Of a stretch of DNA of 64,000 bases, positions 17,873 through 25,847 are shown piece after piece. This DNA is from Enterovibrio gelatinilyticus (lineage in GTDB: Bacteria > Pseudomonadota > Gammaproteobacteria > Enterobacterales > Vibrionaceae), in NCBI RefSeq assembly GCF_028683095.1, contig NZ_JAJUBC010000018.1:1-64000 (forward strand). The letters are read 5' to 3'. Position numbers and translations under genes: made by a program. How positions within the stretch are numbered: the first letter of the stretch is position 1; every line of letters starts with the position of its first letter. Below the pieces are notes generated by a model. It was not told the DNA's origin. It did no database searches and saw only the letters and a program-made list of their open reading frames with translations.

Positions 17873-18211
17873 CCTTCCGGTAAGCGGTCAACGCCGAACA
17901 AGCGTCAATATGCGACATCACGCCTCCCATCCCCCCTTTCCCCGATAAGCAAAACACTCTCTTCGTCGCATTTTTAGGCATGGAAAGCAGACCGTCAAAC
18001 TCAGTACGCTAAAACGATAGTTACCGCTAGAGAGATGAGCACATACTTCAATTGAGAGTCTGTTAATGAAGATACTGGGAAGAACAACGTCAAAGACCGG
18101 CGTACCAGAAGTGGATAATGAGTGATTTTAGTGAGCTGGAAGGCCGAGAAGACTATTGATTTGTAGTATCACACCACCCCCATCTAGGCATGAATTTAAG
18201 ACGGAGAGAAA
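17873..18211. other. 339-base gap after toxin gene, no immunity gene visible
   Basis: An immunity gene would be expected here for an interbacterial toxin. The only open frame behind an ATG of note is about 19 codons (18066-18125). No terminator is obvious. The region ends with the GGAGAGA ribosome-binding site of the GNAT gene. Confidence 0.55.
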
Positions 18212-18646
18212 ATGGAATTGATTCAATTACAAACCACGGATGACCTATATCAAGATGCCTTAGCGCTCCGTTATGACCTTTTCTTCCGTGAGCCGAAACT
18301 ACCTCGAAGCATCCTCTTCGATTCGCTCGAAGCGCAAAGCTTTCACTTGGCGATGACGAATGAAGAAGGTTTACTTGCCTACGGTCGATTAAGTGAAGAG
18401 CAACCCCATGCATTTAAAATATCTCAAATGGTGGTTCGCCCTGACATGCAAGGCAAAGGCTTGGGTTCTGCAGTGCTGAATGAGCTCATACAGTTAGCCG
18501 CGAAACACAACGCAAAAGAAATCAGTCTCAACGCGCGATTGCATGCGGTGCCGATGTACGAGAAATATGGGTTCGAAACAATTGGGGACACTTTCATCGC
18601 AGCCAGTACAGGGGTTCCGCATACAAAAATGCTAAAGCACTGCTAG
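18212..18646 (+). CDS. GNAT-family N-acetyltransferase
   Basis: 144 residues behind a GGAGAGA site. The GNAT fold is clear: the acetyl-CoA-binding motif A is MVVRPDMQGKGLGSAVLNEL, with the QGKGLG pyrophosphate loop. Motif B follows (SLNARLHAVPMYEKYGFE). The shape is that of small single-domain ElaA/YitI-like acetyltransferases. The substrate cannot be told from sequence. It opens a run of three same-strand genes (two GNATs and a P-loop kinase) of unrelated families, a typical accessory arrangement. Confidence 0.85.
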   Translation: MELIQLQTTDDLYQDALALRYDLFFREPKLPRSILFDSLEAQSFHLAMTNEEGLLAYGRLSEEQPHAFKISQMVVRPDMQGKGLGSAVLNELIQLAAKHNAKEISLNARLHAVPMYEKYGFETIGDTFIAASTGVPHTKMLKHC

Positions 18647-18729
18647 TTTTCGGCGATACGAATAAACCTTATCCCCAAGTAGCGTAAACCAAGTAACTGA
18701 AGATGTGGCGCTGTGTCAAAGAGGAATGA

Positions 18730-19230
18730 ATGGAAATCAGAATACGACAAGCGCAGTTAACAGACGCTAAAGCCATTGCTTTAATACATGTTAACTCATG
18801 GAAAACTGCGTTTTCGGGCTTGATGCCTGACGCATATATCCGCGGCTATACAGAAGAAACAAGAACCGATGAATGGCGACACATACTGGAAAGCCAGAAA
18901 GAAAACGTCTTCGTTGCAGAAGCAAACAATCAAGTCGTGGGTTTCTTGTCATACAGCCAAAGTAAAACAGACAAGCACACTTTCGGTCTCAGCAAGCTCT
19001 ACCTTTGTCCCAGCATCTACGGCAAACGCGTCGGTTCTTTGTTGATGGAGACTCTTGAAGACGTGGCGAAAGCCTCAAATATTCAAAACATTACGCTTTA
19101 CGTCTTGGACAAAAATGACGCGGCAATATCCTTCTACACTAAGCACGGGTTCACCTTTGGTTCGGATTTTCTTTCAGGAGAATTCAATGGTGAAACCATC
19201 ATTGATGTCCTGATGGAAAAACAACTTTGA
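18730..19230 (+). CDS. GNAT-family N-acetyltransferase
   Basis: 166 residues with GAGGA upstream. Opens IRQAQLTDAKAIALIHVNSW, a typical GNAT N-terminus with the Trp seen in the RimI-like set. Motif A is KLYLCPSIYGKRVGSLLMET, and motif B ends in YTKHGFTFGSDF. The family acetylates amino groups of small molecules or proteins using acetyl-CoA; the substrate here is unknown. It is 83 bases after the first GNAT gene, and the two share no more than family-level similarity. Confidence 0.88.
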   Translation: MEIRIRQAQLTDAKAIALIHVNSWKTAFSGLMPDAYIRGYTEETRTDEWRHILESQKENVFVAEANNQVVGFLSYSQSKTDKHTFGLSKLYLCPSIYGKRVGSLLMETLEDVAKASNIQNITLYVLDKNDAAISFYTKHGFTFGSDFLSGEFNGETIIDVLMEKQL

Positions 19231-19273
19231 CCAACGGTTAGCGGCGACGACAAACAATAAAGGAATAACGTAA

Positions 19274-19777
19274 ATGGCAAGACTCATTTTAGTGTGCGGC
19301 CCCACCGGAGCAGGGAAAACAACGTACTCAATTGGCCTTTGCAAAGACATCGGTGCCGTGAAGTTTTCGATTGATCCATGGATGCAAACTTTGTTCTCCA
19401 AAGATATGACGTCACTGAATTACGCTTGGATGATTGAGCGAGTTAACCGATGCTACGACCAGATTTGGGAAGTCAGTAAACAAATATTGGCGCTAGACGG
19501 AAACGTACTGTTGGATTTAGGTTTTACTGCCAAATCGCAAAGAGAGATTTTCGTGAAAAAAGCCCAAGCACTGAATATCGATGCTGAAGTCCATTATTTG
19601 GATGCGCCTACAGACGTCCGTAAAACTCGCGTCAATAAACGCAATATGGAAAAAGACCCCGCAGTTTATTCATTTGAAGTGACCGACATGATGTTCAACT
19701 TTATGGAACCGAGGTTTGAAGTGCCAGACAGTGAAGAACTCAAGCATGGCCTAACGGTCAATGTGTCATCTCAGTAA
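19274..19777 (+). CDS. P-loop kinase-like ATPase (AAA_33/zeta-like)
   Basis: 167 residues behind AAAGGAATAA. Walker A is GPTGAGKTT at residues 8-16. FSIDPWMQTL follows, typical of AAA_33 kinases where the Asp helps bind the acceptor. A hydrophobic VLLDLGF strand and the Arg-rich lid RKTRVNKRN complete a small kinase fold related to gluconate kinase, chloramphenicol phosphotransferase and zeta toxins. No antitoxin-like gene is adjacent, so a resistance or metabolic kinase is more likely than a toxin. The substrate is unknown. Confidence 0.75.
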   Translation: MARLILVCGPTGAGKTTYSIGLCKDIGAVKFSIDPWMQTLFSKDMTSLNYAWMIERVNRCYDQIWEVSKQILALDGNVLLDLGFTAKSQREIFVKKAQALNIDAEVHYLDAPTDVRKTRVNKRNMEKDPAVYSFEVTDMMFNFMEPRFEVPDSEELKHGLTVNVSSQ

Positions 19778-19852
19778 TTGTCGAATTGCCCATGGGGCTT
19801 ACTGGCAAAACCGGCCAGAAAGCCCTGATCACTCATTCGGTTTGGGGGGGCT

Positions 19853-21169
19853 TTATATCGCACCGCGAAAATCGAACAACTCATAATGCGTATTGTTCTT
19901 TGGCATTCCTAACGCTTCTAGTCCTTCTTGCATCATTTTTCGCACTTCTGGGTTACCACAAAAGTACAGTTCTGCACGTTCAACGTTCCCGTTTAGATCA
20001 TCAGCAATTCGATCCGGCGTAATACGCCCCTCTGCCGAGAAGATGACCTTCAGCGACACAGTTGGAAGATTCTCAGTTAACTGCTGCAGTTCCTCAGCAA
20101 AAATGGCGGCATCTGCATTTTTCACCAAGTAATACAGCACCACATTTGGACAAGATGTTGAACGAGATAAACTGGTTTCATTAAGCTCTTGGAGCCAGGC
20201 GACGAAAGGCGTGATACCTATTCCTGACCCCATCCAAACTTGCGGAGAAGGCTGACGATTCAGTTTGAAGCGCCCATAAGGTAAATCAAGGCGTAACATG
20301 TCGCCGTTGCTCAAATGATCGAACAAGGTTTTGGTGTAATCCCCAAGCCCTGCAACCGAAAAACGAGGAATGCCTTGGTGGTCGCTACTCGCGATAGTAA
20401 ACGGATGCGGTTCACCGCCTATTTTCTGGTGGTGAAGCACCGAGATAAAGGCAAACTGCCCTGCATTCCATGACGGTCGGCCTTGAATGGGTTTGGCTTC
20501 AAAGCTCACAACACCGTTTTCTTTTTTAACGTTCTGCACCTTAGCGAGATGATGTTTACTTGTCGACTTGCTGAAAGCGTAATACCACCACGCCACAAAC
20601 CCCACGATCGACGTGAGATTCATTGCGATGCCTGCTGGAGAGAACAATTGAAAAGGACGTATCGCAAACAGATAGTGAAAAACAGAAATAAAGAACACCA
20701 AACCCATCAGGCGATGACTCCATTTCCATAAGTGGTAAGGCAAAATCCGCATGAAACTGATAACCACCAATCCGAGCAATAACCAGGTCGCCCATTCTCC
20801 TGTATCAGAGCCAATTTCCATCAAACTTGAATCGTCACGTGGCGCGTTAGACTGCGGCACCAACCACCAATGCATAAAGATAGAGAATACTGCCCACATT
20901 CCAGCCCATCGATGGACTTTGTAAACGCGATCTAACCCTCTGAAAATGGTCTCAAGGATCTCCAGCCGGGTCGAAAGCACAAAAGCCAATGCCATTGCTA
21001 CCAGAGCATTTGCAGCAAAAAACGCCGCCACCCAACGTTGTAAGGTCAACTCTTCGGGCAGCAAGCTTCCTATGAAAACAAAACAGCCCAACACCAATGC
21101 AATAGCGGTGATGTTTTTCTTGTTCTCTAGCAGTCGTTTCAACTTTTCATTCATCATTTCAGTCCGCAT
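19853..21169 (-). CDS. Ferric-reductase-like membrane flavoprotein
   Basis: About 438 residues if started at the ATG at 21169; the frame is open to 21208, and ATG ATG at 21157/21154 are alternatives. Six or so membrane helices with conserved His (HRWAGMWAVFSIFMHWWLV; LWKWSHRLMG) form a ferric_reduct haem-binding domain. A ferredoxin-reductase FAD domain follows (HPFTIASSD; LPYGRF). The NAD-binding domain contains WMGSGIGITPFVAWLQ and YFCGNPEVRKMM. It should move electrons from NAD(P)H through FAD and haem across the inner membrane. The acceptor is unknown and no Fur box was found by eye. Confidence 0.85.
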   Translation of the reverse strand: MRTEMMNEKLKRLLENKKNITAIALVLGCFVFIGSLLPEELTLQRWVAAFFAANALVAMALAFVLSTRLEILETIFRGLDRVYKVHRWAGMWAVFSIFMHWWLVPQSNAPRDDSSLMEIGSDTGEWATWLLLGLVVISFMRILPYHLWKWSHRLMGLVFFISVFHYLFAIRPFQLFSPAGIAMNLTSIVGFVAWWYYAFSKSTSKHHLAKVQNVKKENGVVSFEAKPIQGRPSWNAGQFAFISVLHHQKIGGEPHPFTIASSDHQGIPRFSVAGLGDYTKTLFDHLSNGDMLRLDLPYGRFKLNRQPSPQVWMGSGIGITPFVAWLQELNETSLSRSTSCPNVVLYYLVKNADAAIFAEELQQLTENLPTVSLKVIFSAEGRITPDRIADDLNGNVERAELYFCGNPEVRKMMQEGLEALGMPKNNTHYELFDFRGAI

Positions 21170-21507
21170 TCGTCTCTTTGCGCTTCGCTTCGCTTTGCTT
21201 CGTGTCACTGAACATGCCTGTCCAAATACCCAAACAAACTAAAAACGCATACTTGATGTGCAGGTTACCCGTTGAAATTGAAGCAACCATATGAAAATAG
21301 GCGTATTGAGATGAAATTTGCATGAAGTACAAGAAATGAAACATACCTTAGTTAACGCCAATTTCAACAACACGTACATAGATAATCTCGTTCCTTGTTA
21401 ATGTTACTGATGATCATATTATTGGCTGAAAAAGGTTGTTATTGTGGGACTGAGACGTAATGATGAAGGCTCTTTCATTCACCCGCATTTCCCATGGCAG
21501 TCAGCCA

Positions 21508-21930
21508 ATGAAACAAAATATTGTTCATATTGCGTTAGTCGTTAAAGACTACGACGAGGCGTTAGATTTTTACGTCAACAAGCTGAAGTTTGAAGTTATC
21601 GAAGATACTTATCAGCCAGAGCAGGACAAACGTTGGGTTATTGTTGCTCCACCCAATTCACAAGGCGTGGCATTACTACTGGCTAAGGCTTCCAAGCCAG
21701 AACAGTTAGATTTCATAGGTAATCAAGCTGGCGGGCGCGTCTTTCTTTTCTTAAACACTGATGACTTTTGGCGGGATTACGAGCGCATGGTGTCTATTGG
21801 CATCCATTTCGTTCGACCACCAGCGGAGCAAGACTATGGCACAGTGGCAGTGTTCGAAGATTTATACGGTAACCGTTGGGATTTACTCCAGCTTAATACA
21901 GACCATCCAATGTCAAAAAGACTGATGTAG
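21508..21930 (+). CDS. VOC (glyoxalase/bleomycin-resistance) family protein
   Basis: I prefer the ATG at 21508, since the VOC fold begins at once with IVHIALVVKDYDEALDFY (140 residues); the frame is open from 21460. The usual beta-alpha-beta-beta-beta units are present, with the second half ending VAVFEDLYGNRWDLLQ, where the Glu and other metal ligands of this superfamily lie. Proteins of this subgroup are often annotated as glyoxalases without a known substrate. It is divergent from the ferric-reductase-like gene. Confidence 0.82.
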   Translation: MKQNIVHIALVVKDYDEALDFYVNKLKFEVIEDTYQPEQDKRWVIVAPPNSQGVALLLAKASKPEQLDFIGNQAGGRVFLFLNTDDFWRDYERMVSIGIHFVRPPAEQDYGTVAVFEDLYGNRWDLLQLNTDHPMSKRLM

Positions 21931-22012
21931 CACGAACATCGACCCATTTTAAGTCACGACGCTATAAACCTGTCAGCAGTCCATTCATTGAGTATTGCTT
22001 GTATACCTGTGA

Positions 22013-22387
22013 GCGCATCTGCCCGAAGATAAAGATTACCCTTGGGATGATCATCACCGCCCTTACGAAAACTATGATTTTGACAACAACCCAGAATTAT
22101 CTGACGACGAATATGCCAAGATCGATCGTTTTGATTTTGCTGTAAGTCTATTGGTACCCGCTGTAACCTTTGCGTCATCTATTGCCGATGCTGAAAGCCC
22201 TAACGAGCAAATCAATTACATGAAGAGTGTATATACTTTTGGCAGTGCTGATGACAATGAGGAAGAGAGAATCGCATTGAACTTTGCCTACAATAACTGG
22301 AAAGTTTACAAAAGTAGCCCTGAAACCTATTTAAAACTGCTGTGGTCAAGAGAGAGCAATGCTGATCTTAACCGATTCAAATACTAA
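22013..22387 (+). pseudogene. 5'-truncated gene relic
   Basis: From 22013 to the stop at 22387 a single frame reads 124 codons of protein-like sequence (HLPEDKDYPWDDHHRPYENY, then YAKIDRFDFAVSLLVPAVTF, ending LLWSRESNADLNRFKY). A TGA lies in frame just upstream at 22010-22012, and no ATG, GTG or TTG occurs before the TTG at 22151. The N-terminus therefore seems lost. It may be the 3' end of an ancestral longer gene cut by deletion. Family not recognised. Confidence 0.5.
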
Positions 22388-23224
22388 TGAAGTAAGGTTG
22401 ATGGTCCGAAAATAATATTGCTTACTAGATTCTGTTATATGGGCGTTCAACATCTTTATGACGCTCCCCCATCTTCCAGAACATCTAATCACCTGCGCAA
22501 TCCTTCTTGTTTTAAAGATCAATACGGCTGCCCCTAAATCTCACGGAGAAAATGCTTACCCACTGCATTTTTTCTGTGATTGCTCTCTGGTCAGATAGAA
22601 AAATGCACCAAGAGACGTTGGGGATTCACCTCGTGCACTGAAGAAAAAATACACACAGTGATGACATAATTCAGAATGAAGGTTATATAATTTACGAAAC
22701 TTAATGAAGACTAGGTTTTAGATCGCACATGACATTTCAATCACGAATGCAACTAAGAAACTGATGACACGTCAAAATTTAAATGCAATACATTGAAAAA
22801 TAAATAATTAAATTATAAACACTATTATTTATATGGTTTCTCAAAAATAAACACTCACACTTTATAAAAACCGAAATCAAATGCATGACCCCACAGAAAC
22901 TCTCGGCTAGAAGCTCATCCCCAACGATGACTGAAAACCGAAGATGGAAATCCAAATATATTTTGGTGTTCCATTTTATAAACTACAATGTAAATTAATA
23001 CAGAATAACCCCCCTCCATTCAATTAAAATAACAGGTTAGCCATAATGATTAATTCACAAGACATTGTGCATTGTTATTTAGTCAATGAGAGTATCGCTG
23101 TCTCATAAAAAATAAAAACGAGATTAAAAAATATTCAATGATACTTTTGATTTAAATAAGTATCACATATCGATTTGGTTCTAATTTAATCGACACTCTT
23201 TAATTTCAATATTTATCATCACTA
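22388..23224. other. 837-base AT-rich region upstream of pilus operon
   Basis: No gene is supported. The part after 22660 is strongly AT-rich, as in many silenced fimbrial promoters. A long hairpin lies at 22541-22579. The rest is likely to hold the pilus promoter and regulator sites, but no specific motif stands out. Confidence 0.55.
22541..22579. other. 15-bp hairpin with T-rich arm
   Basis: TCACGGAGAAAATGC (22541-22555) pairs along its whole length, with two G-U pairs, with GCATTTTTTCTGTGA (22565-22579) around a nine-base loop. It could be a small-RNA element, a terminator of an upstream transcript, or a recombination scar. There is no T-run beyond the stem. Confidence 0.45.
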
Positions 23225-23761
23225 ATGCACGGTGAATTTCTAACTTCCAAACAGGCCATTAAATTGACAAAAAGCACAGTCAAAACCTATGCAACAAATT
23301 TTCTACTATGCTTATTGTCATTTAATAGCGTTGCTATGGACTCAGTCTCCATGACAATGTTTGGTGAGGTCGACACATATTGCTTTATTGACTTCAGTTC
23401 GGGTGGAACTTTAAATATCTCGAACCGAATCAGTAATAGCACACCATTTGAAATAGATTGCAATCAACCACTTACCATTTCAATTTGGTCTTCATCTGGT
23501 GGGTTAGTGTTGGATGACAAATTTCAACAACAACCGAATGAGTATTTTTTACACTTATTGGTTTCAAGTATTGGAATAAACAAAACCTTTAGCAGTAAAG
23601 ACATATCGTCGGTTCAGCGTGTCACAGGAAACAATGACATACCTTTTAATGCCAAAGGTTCAATTCGCATAATCATGGAGGAGGATTTCGTATTCTCTGG
23701 AGAATATAAAGACGTCATAACTATTGACGTATCCCCATCAATAAACGGTGGAATTTATTGA
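23225..23761 (+). CDS. Minor pilin-like protein
   Basis: 178 residues with an extended signal region (hydrophobic FLLCLLSFNSVA, cleavage near residue 38). The mature protein has two cysteines, in DTYCFID and FEIDCNQP, spaced like those of the next gene's product. It ends with the FSGEYKDVITIDV motif matching FAGDYTDTLTVTI of the main pilin, so I read it as a diverged paralogue and minor subunit. No good ribosome-binding site precedes the ATG at 23225, so the exact start is uncertain. It lies 119 bases before the main pilin. Confidence 0.7.
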   Translation: MHGEFLTSKQAIKLTKSTVKTYATNFLLCLLSFNSVAMDSVSMTMFGEVDTYCFIDFSSGGTLNISNRISNSTPFEIDCNQPLTISIWSSSGGLVLDDKFQQQPNEYFLHLLVSSIGINKTFSSKDISSVQRVTGNNDIPFNAKGSIRIIMEEDFVFSGEYKDVITIDVSPSINGGIY

Positions 23762-23880
23762 TATCTCAGTATTGTTAATCCACCACGGTTGCAAACGAAA
23801 AGCAGTTAATAGCGTTGCAACATTCTCAAGTGTTCACAGAAATAAATGGTGCTAACCCATTATAAAAGGACAATATTATC

Positions 23881-24387
23881 ATGACAAAGTTAGGTATCGG
23901 TTCAATCACTCTATCAACACTCTTCGCGGCCTCATTTGCAGCTTCCGTTTCTGCAGATCCTATTTCACTGCTCATCACAGGTAACGTAGACCCTGTTTGC
24001 GAAGTCACTGGCCTTAGTACGGTCTCTTATAACGCAGGCCCTCTCGATCAAGGTTTATCCCTATCAAGCTCTGCACTGCCGATTGACGTCAAATGTAACT
24101 ACAAATCAGGTGCGGTCATCACCTTAGCTACGCTCAACGGCGGCCTTACGAGTGCTGAAGCAACAGGAGAAGTGGTTGACTACAAAGCGACTCTCACCGC
24201 TGGTGCTCTTGGTGCGTTCGCACTAAATACGAGTAGTTTAGGTGCAGGCGGCACAGCTGCTGGTGTCTTCAGCGGAGCAACGCTCGCTGCAGGGGTACCA
24301 TCGACACTACAAATTGAGATTCTTGACGATGCAACTTTTGCCGGTGATTACACTGACACACTGACAGTTACCATCGCGCAGAACTAA
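23881..24387 (+). CDS. Major pilin-like subunit of chaperone-usher pilus
   Basis: 168 residues, AAAGGA upstream. A clear signal peptide (to about residue 25, VSADP) precedes an Ala/Gly/Thr/Leu-rich mature protein. Two cysteines (DPVCEVTG, DVKCNYKS) would form the pilin disulfide, and the last strand FAGDYTDTLTVTIAQN is the typical subunit C-terminus of spore-coat-U-like/archaic pilins. Small size and composition fit the main shaft subunit. A strong stem-loop right after the gene should raise its share of product over the assembly genes. Confidence 0.82.
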   Translation: MTKLGIGSITLSTLFAASFAASVSADPISLLITGNVDPVCEVTGLSTVSYNAGPLDQGLSLSSSALPIDVKCNYKSGAVITLATLNGGLTSAEATGEVVDYKATLTAGALGAFALNTSSLGAGGTAAGVFSGATLAAGVPSTLQIEILDDATFAGDYTDTLTVTIAQN

Positions 24388-24409
24388 GTACATCGAATCG
24401 TGTCAATTC

Positions 24410-24438
24410 GAATGGGAGGTTTCGCCTCCCATTCTTTT
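24410..24438 (+). terminator. Strong stem-loop after major pilin gene
   Basis: GAATGGGAGG pairs perfectly with CCTCCCATTC around TTTCG, followed by TTTTCG. It lies between the pilin and the first chaperone. In pilus operons such hairpins act as partial terminators and as 3' protection of the pilin message; here that role is inferred. Confidence 0.7.
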
Positions 24439-24451
24439 CGAAAAGAGGTCC

Positions 24452-25177
24452 ATGTCTATGCAGATAGTGATCCGTTCTGTTCTAGTATTATTCGGCTTAC
24501 TGGCAGGAAGTCCTTCCTACGCCTACAAAGTTCAGCCCATGATTGCAGAAATGACGCCAACTGGAAGAGGTGCGCAGATCTCGATGCGTATCGACAACAC
24601 CAATGACTTCCCTCTTACCGTCGAGGTACTTCCACTCAAACTTAAAATGAACAAACAAGGAAAAGAGACGCTGACTCCTGCTGACAATGATCTTCTTGTT
24701 ATTCCCGTCACTGCAATCATCGCCCCAGGTAAATCTCAGTCGGTGACAGTTCGTTATTTAGGCGCGCCGGATATTACAGAATCTCAAGCCTATAGAATCT
24801 CAGTCAGACAGCTAAATGTACTGAGAAATGAAAATGACGTCATGAATGTAGGCTTGCTAATGCGGTTTGACACTTTAATGAATGTTAAGCCCGATAATAC
24901 AGATGCCAAATTGAGAGTCGCTAACGTCTCGAAAAACAACAAGGACTGGCTAGTTGAGGTTGAAAATATTGGCACTAACTATGGTCGAATCAACGAAATG
25001 AAATGGACAGTAAAGAGTGGTGGAAAAACTCACGTTATCGAAGGAATCGATATTGGTGACTACATCCAATCCACATTCGTATTACCAAAATCCACGCGTA
25101 TATTTGTGATGAAGCCAGTAGAGGGTTTCAATGCCAGTAATACAACAATTGAACTTAGCACTGAAAGCTCACGGTAA
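24452..25177 (+). CDS. Periplasmic pilus chaperone 1 (PapD-like)
   Basis: 241 residues (or 239 from the ATG at 24458, which has better spacing to AGAGG). A signal peptide ends near SYAYK. The first immunoglobulin-like domain contains GRGAQISMRIDNTNDFPLTV and the G1-strand-like block LLVIPVTAIIAPGKSQSVTV, followed by VRYLG. The second domain is shorter and ends in a basic tail. It should bind pilin subunits by donor-strand complementation and hand them to the usher. The gene overlaps the next chaperone by 47 bases. Confidence 0.8.
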   Translation: MSMQIVIRSVLVLFGLLAGSPSYAYKVQPMIAEMTPTGRGAQISMRIDNTNDFPLTVEVLPLKLKMNKQGKETLTPADNDLLVIPVTAIIAPGKSQSVTVRYLGAPDITESQAYRISVRQLNVLRNENDVMNVGLLMRFDTLMNVKPDNTDAKLRVANVSKNNKDWLVEVENIGTNYGRINEMKWTVKSGGKTHVIEGIDIGDYIQSTFVLPKSTRIFVMKPVEGFNASNTTIELSTESSR

Positions 25178-25847
25178 GACCGTCACATGGTTATTCATTG
25201 CCTGCCTATTCATTGGCTCTATCAGTGTGTCTAAAGGTTTGACGATTTCTCCCACCGTATTAGAAATGTCTATATCTTCACGAAGTTCTGCGCAGATTCG
25301 ACTGGAAAACCACAACACATTTAGTATTCCAATCGAAGCATCATTGAGGCGTTTAACCTTTGACGCAGACGGTAGTTATGATGCAATGGAAACTGATGGC
25401 TCAGAGCTAATGGTATTCCCACCGGCAGTCGTATTGCCCGCTGGCGGCATTCAGATTTTCCGTATCCAATGGTTAGGAAACGACACACTGCCAACATCAC
25501 AAAGCTATTTTGTTCGGTTCACTCAGCCGCCGATTGAGAGCAATATGAGCGATTCACCTTCAGGCGTCGCTATTGAAATTCACTACAATGCTCTAGTACA
25601 TCTTTCTACTCGCTCGCAAAGCGCTCGTTTATCTTTGGATGTCAGTGATGACGGAGTGACAACGTTATCAAATCACGGAAGTCGTTATACCTTCCTGAGT
25701 CGAATACGCTTCCTGCAGAGTCCCAATATACGTATTGATAAACCCGAAAATGTCTTTGGTGAGCATTTCGTACCGCCACACAGTACGATCAAGCTTTCTA
25801 CACCCAGTGAGATCCACTCTGGTCATTACGACAGCGAGGCACGGTGA
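25131..25847 (+). CDS. Periplasmic pilus chaperone 2 (PapD-like)
   Basis: 238 residues. The ATG at 25131 lies inside chaperone 1 and has GAGGG just upstream. A membrane-like signal (WLFIACLFIGSISVSKG) is followed by LTISPTVLEMSISSRSSAQI and the proline/valine-rich block MVFPPAVVLPAGGIQIFRIQ, the equivalent of the subunit-binding edge strand. It is clearly related to chaperone 1 but diverged. Two chaperones in one operon suggest that different subunits use different chaperones. Its stop overlaps the usher GTG start. Confidence 0.8.
   Translation: MPVIQQLNLALKAHGKTVTWLFIACLFIGSISVSKGLTISPTVLEMSISSRSSAQIRLENHNTFSIPIEASLRRLTFDADGSYDAMETDGSELMVFPPAVVLPAGGIQIFRIQWLGNDTLPTSQSYFVRFTQPPIESNMSDSPSGVAIEIHYNALVHLSTRSQSARLSLDVSDDGVTTLSNHGSRYTFLSRIRFLQSPNIRIDKPENVFGEHFVPPHSTIKLSTPSEIHSGHYDSEAR

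Noticed and set aside
18066-18125. Short open frame after the DUF4157 toxin as an immunity gene
   Set aside because: Only 19 codons with no ribosome-binding site.
18212-19777. GNAT/GNAT/kinase run as integron cassettes
   Set aside because: No attC-like sequences were seen between the genes and no integrase is in the window.
21170-21459. Fur box before the ferric-reductase-like gene
   Set aside because: AT-rich words occur but none fits the 19-base Fur consensus by eye.
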